The notes: a model not told the origin generated them from the letters alone. Positions 41,430 through 50,084 are shown, counted from the stretch's first letter. The stretch is 64,000 nt of DNA from Paenibacillus_L residui (GCF_042677205.1 NZ_JBHTIU010000023.1:1-64000), one strand, 5' to 3'. A program made the numbers and translations.

Positions 41430-41775
41430 CGACTCCACCCACTTCACCACGCAATTTTCGTTTGATGCTTTCCCAGTAATCCTCCGGCGGCGGAGTGTTA
41501 TTCGCCCCCCAAGCATCCAGTCGAGCGAAATGTTCAGCGGCAGTTGCTTTGCTTCGTTGGCTCTCCATCTGATCACCGAGCCGTCCCCGGATATCTGCGA
41601 TGGTCGGCGGGAAACGCTCGGTCATGATATGTTTTTCCACGTTCTCAAGGGCTGCCCCAAACGGAAAGTCCCGCAGATATTTATAGTGGTGCCGTACGCT
41701 TTCGGCACTGCAATCAAATGTAGGATATGCCCGCCTGATGACCTTCAAGAGGTCAATAACATCCGACTCTTTCAC
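41422..41775 (-). CDS. helicase loader/inhibitor (SPP1 G39P-like)
   Basis: 117 residues. MKESDVIDLLKVIRRAYPTF, then VEKHIMTERFPPTIADIRGR, match the N-terminal helical domain of SPP1 G39P, which brings DnaB-type helicase to the origin. It sits between the O-like initiator and DnaB, overlapping both. Confidence 0.8.
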   Translation of the reverse strand: MKESDVIDLLKVIRRAYPTFDCSAESVRHHYKYLRDFPFGAALENVEKHIMTERFPPTIADIRGRLGDQMESQRSKATAAEHFARLDAWGANNTPPPEDYWESIKRKLRGEVGGVDD

Positions 41776-42754
41776 GTTGCAACGCTTCCTCCCTCATTCG
41801 ATCTAGTTCTTCTAAGTCCCGCTGTTGCCTGGTCTTTTTGGCTCCCATAGCTCCGGTAGAATGATCTGAGACCGTAATTGTGCCATTGGATTCTGGACCA
41901 CCGCGTTCCTGGTATCCCCTTAGCACACCATGCACGTATGCAAGGTTTCGTTTGTCCGGCCCTTGACGATACGCCTCTCGCATCGCCTTCAACAGCCATT
42001 CCCCACCATAGTCATCAAACAAGGCCGAAAATTCATCAATATCAAACTGAGTCACTTTACCTCCGGCGATAAAATTTTCCTCGTAGGCTCGGAAGACGTT
42101 TCCGAAAGAATAATCATCAGGCGACCGCGCTCTTGTAGTTGTTGTAGTAGTATATTTAATAATTGTTTTAATACTTGTTTTAGAGAGCCGGAAACGCTTG
42201 ATACGTAAGGGTTTATTCGACCTTGAGGTTCCCTTTTTAGGAACTTTTGAGTTCCCTTTTCGGGAACTTTCCGGTTCCTTATTTGGGAACTTAATTCCCG
42301 AATCGGGAACTTTTTCAGGTTCCGTTTTTCGGAAATCAGTTCCCTTTTCAGGAACTTTTTTCGATAGATTCGATGTTCTATTAGATAGGTTTAAACTGAT
42401 CAATTCGTTCATTTTTTCTTTGTTATACTTTCCAATAATCTCTATTTCCCATTGATCATAATGCTTGTTAATCTGGAACAAATTCATCTCCCTGTCCCAA
42501 AAGATAACCCTCTTTGACTCCAGAATTTCGAGTTCGTTTTTGATATGATTCTTACCTACACCACACAACTCGAAATCCTTTAGTTTAGGAATGAGCGCCG
42601 ATGGTTTACTACCACAACCCCAGCTTAGGGTAAGGATAAAATCTATGATGTCCCTCTGACGCTGCGTGAATTTCCTCTTGATAATCTCCCTATGTATCTC
42701 GCTGTTAATTCGTATATGAGCATCCTCGGGTTGCGGATTAACCATTGATACCAT
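41753..42754 (-). CDS. phage replication initiator, O-like with origin inside
   Basis: 333 residues from ATG 42754 (GGAGAGGAGG). The first 105 residues match phage replication protein O N-terminal winged-helix (AHIRINSEIHREIIKRKFTQ, then LKDFELCGVGKNHIKNELEI). Residues about 130-180 are a low-complexity Lys/Glu/Pro/Ser linker encoded by the iterons at 42228-42355. A DnaD-like C-terminal domain follows (FDIDEFSALFDDYGGEWLL). The protein should bind its own gene to start replication, as lambda O does. Confidence 0.85.
   Translation of the reverse strand: MVSMVNPQPEDAHIRINSEIHREIIKRKFTQRQRDIIDFILTLSWGCGSKPSALIPKLKDFELCGVGKNHIKNELEILESKRVIFWDREMNLFQINKHYDQWEIEIIGKYNKEKMNELISLNLSNRTSNLSKKVPEKGTDFRKTEPEKVPDSGIKFPNKEPESSRKGNSKVPKKGTSRSNKPLRIKRFRLSKTSIKTIIKYTTTTTTRARSPDDYSFGNVFRAYEENFIAGGKVTQFDIDEFSALFDDYGGEWLLKAMREAYRQGPDKRNLAYVHGVLRGYQERGGPESNGTITVSDHSTGAMGAKKTRQQRDLEELDRMREEALQRERVGCY
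42146..42355. other. putative replication origin: six iterons and an AT-rich segment
   Basis: Six imperfect palindromes of 17 bp (pattern GTTCC-N7-GGAAC) begin at 42228, 42251, 42274, 42294, 42319 and 42339, spaced 20-25 bp. Next to them, 42146-42186 is very A+T-rich and could be the unwinding element. Location inside the initiator gene is as in lambda. Confidence 0.78.
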
Positions 42755-42771
42755 CGGCGCACCTCCTCTCC

Positions 42772-42924
42772 TTAAGCTGATATTACTTTCTTTGTCCCTG
42801 TCTGACGATGAATTAGATGCAATTCACCGGGCAAGTTCTTCACTACCAACCAGTTGTTTGGGTTCCAGCCGGCCGATTGGATGGCCAACTTTTGGTTGCG
42901 AGTTGGTCGCTTACCGTTTTTCAT
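42772..42924 (-). CDS. DUF6906-like small protein
   Basis: 50 residues from ATG 42924 (AAGGAG upstream). KNGKRPTRNQKLAIQSAGWN, then NWLVVKNLPGELHLIHR, is the DUF6906 pattern common in Bacillales phages. Function unknown. Confidence 0.75.
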   Translation of the reverse strand: MKNGKRPTRNQKLAIQSAGWNPNNWLVVKNLPGELHLIHRQTGTKKVISA

Positions 42925-43118
42925 AGAATTGCACGCTCCTTCTTCAACCGTTCTTGCCACTCTTTCGGATAACGACAACCTTTCGCTGGTTCCTCATAAT
43001 GCCTCCGACCTAGCACGAAGGAAACGAATGTATCACTGCTCCGTTCATAATAAAAGCCATTTAAAGGTTGTTCGGCAGGGATATCATTGAAAAGTTCAAG
43101 TTGTATAGGCTCTGTCAA
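42921..43118 (-). CDS. hypothetical small protein
   Basis: 65 residues from TTG 43118 (GAAAGGGGG upstream). It contains FVSFVLGRRHYEEPAKGCRY. Overlaps both neighbours by four bases. Not recognised. Confidence 0.55.
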   Translation of the reverse strand: MTEPIQLELFNDIPAEQPLNGFYYERSSDTFVSFVLGRRHYEEPAKGCRYPKEWQERLKKERAIL

Positions 43119-43309
43119 AGGTCGCGCCCCCTTTCATCTCTCAAAAACACAATCGGGTACTTTACCCGGACCACCGTCCATCCAGGGTATCCCCGGGCGA
43201 AGTATGCACGTGTTTCTCGCATAAATTCCTCACGATCGACGCGCATCAGTCGCCAGATTCGATCGCCCATCATGCTCTGTAGAAGCGGCCGGCCGAACTC
43301 GTCATTCAC
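43115..43309 (-). CDS. hypothetical small protein
   Basis: 64 residues, MNDEFGRPLLQSMMGDRIWR, then ARGYPGWTVVRVKYPIVFL. Start overlaps the SbcC-like stop. Likely real from the operon packing; no family assigned. Confidence 0.55.
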   Translation of the reverse strand: MNDEFGRPLLQSMMGDRIWRLMRVDREEFMRETRAYFARGYPGWTVVRVKYPIVFLRDERGRDL

Positions 43310-45840
43310 GCTACTTGCACTTCCACGCCGCCGTCGGCGTTATCAAATCGAATCACTTGGTCGAAAGCAGCCTGAGCGTCTTCAATATGCGTGATGACCA
43401 GGACTCTCTTAAATCGGCTAGACACTGACTTGATAGATTCGAGCACGAGCGCACGGTGCTCCGCATCCTGAGAGCCGAGCCCCTCGTCGATTGTTAGCCA
43501 TTCAACCTTGCTGCCGGCACGTTGGGCAAGTAGCTCAGCCAGTGCGAAACGGATGGCATAATCAATGCGGAGTTGCTCCCCACCGGAGAATGTCTCGTAT
43601 GGGCGCTCTGAAGTCCAATCGCCGATCATGATATCTAGCGTTTCGGCGACTCCGTCCTTGCTCTTAAGCTCTCGTTGCGTTTCAAACCGGATATAATGCT
43701 TGCCCTTTGACATTTGGCCAAGAATCTCGTTAGCGATGCGTTCAAGCTGCGGAACGGCGTTTTCGATGATGAGCGCAGGGATACCATCGCGCCCGAAGGC
43801 CTTGATTAGTGACTGATATCGGGTCCATCGGACAGACTTCGGCTCCAACTCGGCGGCCAATCGGTCGCGTTCCTGCTGGTCAGCGTCGAGCGCGGCCAGC
43901 ATCGCCTTGATCCCTCCAATCTGCTCGGCCAGTGCCGAGAGATGCCGGCGACGCTGTTGGAGCAGCTCCTGTACAGCGAACAACTTCTCCCTCAGCGAAT
44001 CAAACTCCAGCGTTTCAAGGACGAGAGCTTCATGTTCATGCACATACTCGTCTTGCCGCTCCTCCTTGCCAGCAATCTCGCGATCGATGGCGGCGATTCG
44101 TTCCTGAGTGTTGGCCACAGTCTCCCGAGCAGCCGAGATCTGATCCTTGAGCCGCGCCCAGCGATCGATGTCGGCCGCTTTTGCCGCCAATTCTGGAAGC
44201 GGCGCCAAATCTGCCTCCAGTTCGTCCACTTGCTGCTGCAGAGCATTCCGCCGCTGCTCCCCCGCAGTCAAACGCGCCGACTTTTCCTGTTGCTGCTGTT
44301 CCAGCTGCTGAAGCAGCTCATCTTTGCCAGCAAGTTGGGCGTATACGGTGGCTGCCTCGCGCAACTCGTTCACTTTGTCTTTACATGCTTGATGGGCTGC
44401 GTAATCATACCCCAGATTGACCTGATCAGCCGCCACGGCAGCAATGTTTGCTGTCAATTTGACGAGGCTGCTCCAATCCAATTGCTCCAGTTGATCCCGC
44501 AGTGCTGGCAAATCCGCAACGGCCGCAGCAGCAGCTCGTTGAAACTTGCATGTAGGAAGGCAGCCGCTGTCATGGATATGAGCCTTTTGCCGCTCAAGCT
44601 CGGCAATTCTGTCGTTGAGACGTTGCTCGTCGAGTTTCATTAGAGCTTCTTCACGGTCCCGCTGTGCCTCAAGGGTACGCAATTCCGCCTCCAACCGGTT
44701 CCACCGGTCCGCTTTCTCCTCGAATTCCCGAAGCCGCTGCGTCTCTGCCTCGTGTACCTCCGCCTGCTGCCGTAGCGTCTCCCGCCCGGCGAGCTGCCGC
44801 TGTAATACCGTTATGCGATCGCCCAGCCGAAGAAGGTCATCCTCCAACTGGTACAAATCCGCTTGGGTAACGGTCAAATCGCGCTGCAGTCGGTCCAATT
44901 CGGGCTTCCGCGCTTCCAGAGTCGCGAGCTGCCGCTTGATCTGATCCAGTTCAGCTGACTTTTCCATGATGGCCGCTTCGTTGGCCAAGATCTTCGCAGC
45001 ACGTTCCTTGCGCCCGAGTTGTTCATTCTTTTCGGCCCGCAATGCCGCAATCTCTTTACTTAATTCCGACACTTCCCGTTCAATCTGCTGAATCCGAGCC
45101 CGCTTTCCATCAATAGCAGCAATCTGAGCCTCGACAGTTTTCACGACCATTTCGTCCTCCGCGATCATATCTAGTGTGACGCTGTGCTGATCCTCGGCCA
45201 CCCGCAACTCATTTTCCTTTGCCGGTCGGACGGATAAACGTTCGTCCAGTGCAAGGATCCTGTCCTTAGCCTTCTCAATCTCAATGTTCAGGGAAGCGGC
45301 CCGCTGCCGGGCACGTTCCTGCAGTTCTTCGTATACGTTCAGACCGAGGATCTGCGAGAGAATCTCCTTTCGCTTGCCTGCCGTCGCGCCGGTGAAGGCG
45401 TTGGCCTGGCCTTGCAATATCATGCTGCTGGCCGTAAACGTCTCGTCGTCCAGGTTGAGCAAAGCCCGTATTTTTGCCTCCGTGTCAGTGATCTTCTCGG
45501 CCGACCGGCTTTCCCAGGCTCCGTTAACCTGCTGCTGTAGCTCAAGCGTGGACTTTCCCTTACCCTTTGTCGACCGCGTCCGGATAACCCGGTAAACGCT
45601 ACCCTGGTGCTCAAAAACGAAGGTTACGGACATCTCCTGCGCACCGCGGCGGACCAGGTCGTCAAGGCTAATCCCTTTGATTACGTCCCCAAATAGAGCA
45701 AACCGTGGTGACAAGGTAAAGGCTGAGGACTTACCGGCGCCGTTACGACCAGCAATGGCTGCCAATGTTACAGCCGACAAATCAATGTCGGCATGCTCGA
45801 TGGCTCTGAAGTTATGGATAATAAGGCGTAATGGAATCAT
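43306..45840 (-). CDS. SbcC/Rad50-like ATPase
   Basis: 844 residues. Walker A GRNGAGKSSAF near residue 32, two long coiled coils separated by a Cys-containing hook (SGCLPTCKFQ near residue 430), and a C-terminal ATPase half with FSGGEQLRIDYAIRFALAE and EWLTIDEGLGSQD. It pairs with the SbcD-like nuclease encoded at 46214-47389. Together they process DNA ends or hairpins during phage replication. Start ATG 45840 with AAGGAGG. Confidence 0.9.
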   Translation of the reverse strand: MIPLRLIIHNFRAIEHADIDLSAVTLAAIAGRNGAGKSSAFTLSPRFALFGDVIKGISLDDLVRRGAQEMSVTFVFEHQGSVYRVIRTRSTKGKGKSTLELQQQVNGAWESRSAEKITDTEAKIRALLNLDDETFTASSMILQGQANAFTGATAGKRKEILSQILGLNVYEELQERARQRAASLNIEIEKAKDRILALDERLSVRPAKENELRVAEDQHSVTLDMIAEDEMVVKTVEAQIAAIDGKRARIQQIEREVSELSKEIAALRAEKNEQLGRKERAAKILANEAAIMEKSAELDQIKRQLATLEARKPELDRLQRDLTVTQADLYQLEDDLLRLGDRITVLQRQLAGRETLRQQAEVHEAETQRLREFEEKADRWNRLEAELRTLEAQRDREEALMKLDEQRLNDRIAELERQKAHIHDSGCLPTCKFQRAAAAAVADLPALRDQLEQLDWSSLVKLTANIAAVAADQVNLGYDYAAHQACKDKVNELREAATVYAQLAGKDELLQQLEQQQQEKSARLTAGEQRRNALQQQVDELEADLAPLPELAAKAADIDRWARLKDQISAARETVANTQERIAAIDREIAGKEERQDEYVHEHEALVLETLEFDSLREKLFAVQELLQQRRRHLSALAEQIGGIKAMLAALDADQQERDRLAAELEPKSVRWTRYQSLIKAFGRDGIPALIIENAVPQLERIANEILGQMSKGKHYIRFETQRELKSKDGVAETLDIMIGDWTSERPYETFSGGEQLRIDYAIRFALAELLAQRAGSKVEWLTIDEGLGSQDAEHRALVLESIKSVSSRFKRVLVITHIEDAQAAFDQVIRFDNADGGVEVQVA

Positions 45841-46217
45841 CCTGCAGCATCCTCCTTATTGAATTGTTTCCACTCTTCTGGCCATGTATATTTTCCATCA
45901 ACCATCTGTACAACAATATGATCACCGCTATCTGTGACACGAATTTCCCTGAACATTCCCGTCCTGCCGTGCAATTGAGTATATCGAAAGACTTCTTCAG
46001 CTGAATTCAGAGTAACAGCCGGTGTATGCCAGCCGTCGGGTTCAGGAAAACAGTACCCATAAAACTGTTCACTCAGTTGAATTTCCTTTGCACATGTAGG
46101 AGAATTGCAGACTGTTCGAGTGTCATCGTACCACCCACAAGCTCCCCACTCATGTACACATGCATCATCCTCAGTACAGCCGCAAACCCTACATATTCCT
46201 GGATTCAAGCTACTCAT
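45837..46217 (-). CDS. Cys-rich zinc-binding phage protein
   Basis: 126 residues. The N-terminal half has CRVCGCTEDDACVHEW and GWYDDTRTVCNSPTC, a pattern of six or more Cys/His that should bind zinc. Between the SbcC- and SbcD-like genes, overlapping both. Function unknown. Confidence 0.7.
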   Translation of the reverse strand: MSSLNPGICRVCGCTEDDACVHEWGACGWYDDTRTVCNSPTCAKEIQLSEQFYGYCFPEPDGWHTPAVTLNSAEEVFRYTQLHGRTGMFREIRVTDSGDHIVVQMVDGKYTWPEEWKQFNKEDAAG

Positions 46218-47389
46218 ACACTTCCCTCCAACAATTCAGTAGTCAACGCCTGGAGCTCAACAATCTCCGATTCTTTTATTTCCTGATTGGTCCCCCAAGC
46301 GGCCAGTGCCGTCAGAGGGTTCAGCCCTTCTGTAACCTCTGCGTCCCGGATCCGTTCTGATCGTTCAACCTCCGCACGGATCTCCGCCACGAAGAAAGCT
46401 CCAGCATCGTACAACGCTTTTTCGAGTGAGCGCCGGTCAAACCGCTTCTGCAGCTCCTCACTACAGGCATACCGGACCCGGACAATCGCATCCTTTATTG
46501 AAGAAAAGTCGTCCACCTGACCATCCAGCCAAGCCTCAATGTCCATGTCACACCAGTCGATGGTCTTAAAGCGGCGCGCCGGCGTCTTAATGAATTCTGA
46601 ATTGGCAAATTTCGTCGTGAACGTCTCGGTATCATGAATCCAGAAACCTGGCGTCGTTCGTTCATCTCCAAAATTGTGCCGCTCCGGAGCACCACTGTAG
46701 TAGACATTGCTCCCAGCAAGCTGCGGCCGGTGTATGTGACCAAGGCAAACGAGATCAAACATACGTGCGGCCTCGTCAGTCAGAACCGGCTCATTTTGAA
46801 GTAGAGCATCCTCAAAGCCGGTTTCGGCCAGGTCGTAAGTCAGGTGAGACATGAGGATAACGGGACCACTAAGCCCGGCGCGGAGATCACGGCAAGTGTC
46901 TGTAATCCAGTCCGTCATCTTCGCATGAAATTCATGTGGAGGCAGCCCTGCGAACTCGTCCTTCAGGGCGAACGATGACCGGTTTATACCCGGGAGGCAG
47001 GCAACGATCACCTCTCCGTCAGTTGGTAGCGAGGCGATTCCCGGCTCAGTGAATACCTGAACACCAGGAATCTGCATCTCTCTAATGAGGTGATAGGCGC
47101 TAATCGCATCGTGCGACGGCGTGCCGCTGATCACGATGACCTCAATGCCAGCATCCGAAAGTCGACGAAGCCAGGACACAAATGCCTTGATTTCTGCTGT
47201 AGCCCGTTCGATATAAACCCGGGCGTCCTTAAAAGCGTCGCCGGCGAATAATACTAGCTCGCAACCCTCCGAAATAATTCGATCTGCAACCCAGTCCATC
47301 GTTCGAGTAATATCCTCAAACCGGGCTGACGGCGTGGGGCCCGGATACCCGAAGCCCCAATGTGCGTCTGCAATATGTGCTATTTTCAT
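46214..47389 (-). CDS. SbcD/Mre11-like exonuclease
   Basis: 391 residues. Metal-binding motifs IAHIADAHWGFG, LVLFAGDAFKD, ISGTPSHDAI and LGHIHRPQLAG are those of the Mre11 phosphoesterases. N of the usual GNHD is replaced here (GTPSHD). With the SbcC-like ATPase it forms a nuclease complex for DNA ends and hairpins. RBS AGGTGA before ATG 47389. Confidence 0.9.
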   Translation of the reverse strand: MKIAHIADAHWGFGYPGPTPSARFEDITRTMDWVADRIISEGCELVLFAGDAFKDARVYIERATAEIKAFVSWLRRLSDAGIEVIVISGTPSHDAISAYHLIREMQIPGVQVFTEPGIASLPTDGEVIVACLPGINRSSFALKDEFAGLPPHEFHAKMTDWITDTCRDLRAGLSGPVILMSHLTYDLAETGFEDALLQNEPVLTDEAARMFDLVCLGHIHRPQLAGSNVYYSGAPERHNFGDERTTPGFWIHDTETFTTKFANSEFIKTPARRFKTIDWCDMDIEAWLDGQVDDFSSIKDAIVRVRYACSEELQKRFDRRSLEKALYDAGAFFVAEIRAEVERSERIRDAEVTEGLNPLTALAAWGTNQEIKESEIVELQALTTELLEGSV

Positions 47390-47393
47390 ATAA

Positions 47394-48398
47394 TCACCTC
47401 AAATCTTCCGGAAAGTCGTCAAAATCAAGTTCACCTTGATCGCCACCATTGGAATCATATTGCTCCAAGTAGTCGGCGACTAGTTTCCACTCGGCATCCG
47501 CAACATCCTGGACAACCTTGCCAATCGAACGACCTAGGGCCTCGGATGCACGATCAGTGAGCCACTTCCAGTCCATTGCTCCGCCGTTATGCTGCTTTAC
47601 AAGATCGAAGGCGCGGTTTTTGTCACTTGTCCCACGCGCGCCCCCGCTTTGACGTCCTGCGGCGCTAGATCTCGCTCCGGTTGATGAACGACTTTGTTGG
47701 CGAGGCGGCGGAACGGCTCCTTCGTCCCCAGCTTCCGGATCCTCGCCGTTCAGGTACGCCTCAAGCTCTTCTTCGGTTTGCGAAAAGATTCCGCTGGAAC
47801 GAGTGGCCGACAATACAGCATCCACAAGAGCACGCTTTTTCGCCATTTTCAGCACAGTATTCCAAATGGAGTGCATGTCGTCGTTTTCAAGCCGATACTG
47901 AACGAACTTCCCGTATCTGCCATCCCGCTCCTTAGAAACTAATTCCTCCTTGCTAAGCCCCTTAGGGATATCTTTTTCAGAAACCCAGCGCCAGCGGTAG
48001 CGGTTCTCGAAGGTGTTCGCGTGGCCAACTCCCTCAGCGATGATGGATCCTGTATTGCGATGAATTAATCGAACGGTGATGTCCACGCTGTAATACCCGG
48101 TTTCGTGATTCTTATCTTCGACCTTGCCCGCGATTGTCGGAGCCAAGTTGTAGAACTCGCACAGCCCCTCAGCTCCAGGCTTGTACAGCGTCGGCTTGTC
48201 CGTTCCGGGAATAATTCCGTAATCCACGCCTTCCTGCATGACCTCTCTAAAGAACTCTCTTGTTAGGTTTAACTTCTGTTTCATACCGTCCAATTTCCGT
48301 CGAAGGTCAGCTGCACTCCCGAACTCAAGGTCAACGATCGCCCCTCCTCCGGCATTCCCGCCGGAGGGTTGAGGTTGCAAAACCGTGACATCTGTCAA
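47394..48398 (-). CDS. possible single-strand annealing / recombination protein
   Basis: 334 residues from TTG 48398 (GGGAGGTGG upstream). The N-terminal part has FFREVMQEGVDYGIIPGTDK and TLYKPGAEGLCEFYNL, then NTVLKMAKKRALVDAVLSAT. This resembles a phage family often found next to SbcCD-like or exonuclease genes and compared with Rad52/DdrA-like annealing proteins. A Gly/Ser/Arg-rich linker (residues 225-260) precedes a C-terminal domain. The identity is inferred from these motifs and the recombination neighbours. Confidence 0.55.
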   Translation of the reverse strand: MTDVTVLQPQPSGGNAGGGAIVDLEFGSAADLRRKLDGMKQKLNLTREFFREVMQEGVDYGIIPGTDKPTLYKPGAEGLCEFYNLAPTIAGKVEDKNHETGYYSVDITVRLIHRNTGSIIAEGVGHANTFENRYRWRWVSEKDIPKGLSKEELVSKERDGRYGKFVQYRLENDDMHSIWNTVLKMAKKRALVDAVLSATRSSGIFSQTEEELEAYLNGEDPEAGDEGAVPPPRQQSRSSTGARSSAAGRQSGGARGTSDKNRAFDLVKQHNGGAMDWKWLTDRASEALGRSIGKVVQDVADAEWKLVADYLEQYDSNGGDQGELDFDDFPEDLR

Positions 48399-48399
48399 A

Positions 48400-48741
48400 T
48401 TAGGCCACCTCCCGAAGCATTCCGGCTACTGCTTGGAGTGCCCGGAACTCGTTATGCAGTCGTTCCACTCGATAACGAACCCTAGTCAGTTCCATTTCGC
48501 AATTCATTACTGCTTCCCGTTCTGACTCTGTATGGGAACGAATCTGTGCATTACGGGTTTCCGCATTCTTACCGTCAATTACTATGCCATCAAAGACACC
48601 AAGCAACAGGCCATCCTCCTTATGTTGCAGATTAGCCTTTGCGGCCCGAAGCGACATTTCCGCATTAATAAGTTCTTTTTCCGCAGCTTCGATTTCTTCT
48701 GGTAGCGCCAGTACTCGCATTGCAATCGATTGTTTATCCAT
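48400..48741 (-). CDS. coiled-coil early protein
   Basis: 113 residues from ATG 48741 (GGAGG). Nearly all helix, EEIEAAEKELINAEMSLRAA, then RTRYRVERLHNEFRAL-type heptads. It lies one base from the following recombination gene. Probably a structural partner of it; no family recognised. Confidence 0.6.
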   Translation of the reverse strand: MDKQSIAMRVLALPEEIEAAEKELINAEMSLRAAKANLQHKEDGLLLGVFDGIVIDGKNAETRNAQIRSHTESEREAVMNCEMELTRVRYRVERLHNEFRALQAVAGMLREVA

Positions 48742-48758
48742 TTGATTACCTCCGATAA

Positions 48759-48836
48759 TTGATTTAATCTTTATTGCCATGGTAAGATGGCCTTAAGATC
48801 TGTTTTTCAAGTGACCCGTTGCCGCGGGTCATTTTT
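48759..48836 (+). ncRNA. possible short plus-strand RNA
   Basis: TTGATT-18-TAAGAT (-10 at 48783-48788) followed by hairpin TGACCCG-TTGCCG-CGGGTCA (48812-48831) and TTTTT. It overlaps the 3' end of the minus-strand zinc-finger gene. The promoter match is moderate, so it may be only a hairpin at the gene end. Confidence 0.3.
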
Positions 48837-48948
48837 CGTTTTCACACTCTTCGCACAATCTTGGAAACCAGTCTCCCTCATCGCCAAGATAGGTCCCACA
48901 ACATGAACACAGTGTCCCATCAAGCATCATATCCGCAATATCTCCCAT
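48829..48948 (-). CDS. 39-residue zinc-finger phage protein
   Basis: Start ATG 48948 after AAAGGAGGG. MGDIADMMLDGTLCSCCG, then LCEECENEK: two Cys pairs in a CxxC arrangement, a common tiny phage zinc protein. No function known. Confidence 0.7.
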   Translation of the reverse strand: MGDIADMMLDGTLCSCCGTYLGDEGDWFPRLCEECENEK

Positions 48949-49064
48949 TCCATCCCTCCTTTCCTATGTATTGATGCAGCTTGGCCGCATCGTCCGAACC
49001 GTGAAGTCAATAGTTGGGAATAGCCTCATTCACGATCCCGACGAAGGGGCCAAGGCCCTTCGAA

Positions 49065-49310
49065 TCACTTGATTTTGCTCATTTCCTGTATTGCCCGGCG
49101 ACTAACCAATTTGCCTTGGTAGCTGACAAGGTCCGTAGTATCTCCGGTAAAAACACATCCCGGTGCATATTTTCGGAGAATGATTTGATCCCCATCAACA
49201 AAGATTTCCATGGGGTCCTTTTCCGAAATCCCAAGCGATTTTCTCAACTCCATCGGGATGACAATTCGTCCCAGTTCATCTACTTTCCGTACAATTCCTG
49301 TACTTTTCAT
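49065..49310 (-). CDS. AbrB-family transition-state regulator
   Basis: 81 residues from ATG 49310. MKSTGIVRKVDELGRIVIPM, then ELRKSLGISEKDPMEIFVDG, is the swapped-hairpin AbrB DNA-binding domain. The tail is longer than in AbrB and contains CVFTGDTTD. It may repress phage or host sporulation-time genes; targets unknown. Confidence 0.85.
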   Translation of the reverse strand: MKSTGIVRKVDELGRIVIPMELRKSLGISEKDPMEIFVDGDQIILRKYAPGCVFTGDTTDLVSYQGKLVSRRAIQEMSKIK

Positions 49311-49324
49311 AGGTAATTCCCCTC

Positions 49325-49492
49325 TCAATTGTTTTCTGGGCGATATACAATCATGAAAGACTCTCTTTTATCGCTGATCGATAACTGTATATCTAAGACC
49401 TCTACATCCGGGTTTTCCTGCAACCAATGGTTTACTCCGCTAGGGCTATGAAACCGAACAATCTGAATGTTTCCGGCAACTTCCTCACGCAT
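49325..49492 (-). CDS. 55-residue early protein
   Basis: ATG 49492, overlapping the stop of the preceding gene (ATTCAC context). MREEVAGNIQIVRFHSPSGV, then LDIQLSISDKRESFMIVYR, a beta-alpha-beta pattern. Not recognised; coupled to neighbours, so probably expressed. Confidence 0.6.
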   Translation of the reverse strand: MREEVAGNIQIVRFHSPSGVNHWLQENPDVEVLDIQLSISDKRESFMIVYRPENN

Positions 49493-49805
49493 TCACATGC
49501 TCCTCCTTGGCAAAATCAAAGACGTCTACTTCCTTTCCATCCGTCGTGATGACGATCCGACCATTTCCCAAAGTTCCTAAAAGACCGTATGCTGTCCAGT
49601 TGCATCCTTTGTCAACAGCTACACGTCCAATGCACTGCTGATACGCTATGTTAGCCGCTTCTTCAACTCTCACCCCAGCAGTTACGAAATCTTGCGGGGT
49701 TTGCACATTACCGCATCGCGGACAAACAAATTTCCAGTCGGCCGTTTTATCGCCAAATCGCGCCTTTGCTTCCTCAAGCCATCCATTCAGAGGTTGTTTA
49801 AGCAT
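49485..49805 (-). CDS. VVA0879-like phage protein
   Basis: 106 residues from ATG 49805. FVCPRCGNVQTPQDFVTAGV, then AYQQCIGRVAVDKGCNWTAY, then GLLGTLGNGRIVI; this Cys-rich layout is that of VVA0879-family proteins. Zinc binding is likely; function unknown. Confidence 0.7.
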   Translation of the reverse strand: MLKQPLNGWLEEAKARFGDKTADWKFVCPRCGNVQTPQDFVTAGVRVEEAANIAYQQCIGRVAVDKGCNWTAYGLLGTLGNGRIVITTDGKEVDVFDFAKEEHVNA

Positions 49806-50079
49806 GGATCGATTCCTCCTTGCCTTGAGAATCCCACTGGGGTACAATGGGAGAAATAAGATTTTTTAATAGCTTCACATGATGGCCGCTGCCGCGAACA
49901 GCGGTCATTCTGTTTTTATGTGCCTCCTGAATTTCTTTCTCCAATCCCTCAATCTGGGCCAAAAGCCACCAGTCCCATGTACCATCTTCCTTTTGTAAAT
50001 GCTTATTTTGACGATAGATCAACTTAAGTTCTTCAATCCGGCAACGAGCTGCCTTAAAGTCGTATACTTGTCCATCCAT
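49798..50079 (-). CDS. hypothetical early protein
   Basis: 93 residues from ATG 50079 (GGAGG). Helical: RCRIEELKLIYRQNKHLQKE, then WWLLAQIEGLEKEIQEAHKN. A hairpin and T-run on the other strand (49897-49920) lies inside this gene. Not recognised. Confidence 0.55.
   Translation of the reverse strand: MDGQVYDFKAARCRIEELKLIYRQNKHLQKEDGTWDWWLLAQIEGLEKEIQEAHKNRMTAVRGSGHHVKLLKNLISPIVPQWDSQGKEESIHA
49830..49920 (+). ncRNA. possible antisense RNA within 49798-50079
   Basis: TTGCCT-17-TACAAT, then about 60 bases to CCGCTG-CCGCGAA-CAGCGG followed by TCATTCTGTTTTT. It lies fully inside a minus-strand gene. The promoter and terminator could be accidental. Confidence 0.28.
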
Positions 50080-50084
50080 GAAAA

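Noticed and set aside
42228..42355. CRISPR-like repeat array
   Set aside because: Repeats are short palindromes spaced 3-8 bases apart inside a coding gene; no spacers and no cas genes. They fit origin iterons.
43942..44643. 233-codon plus-strand frame opposite the SbcC-like gene
   Set aside because: Antisense of a coiled-coil coding region, Leu/Ser-rich and without homology-like motifs; a usual mirror frame.
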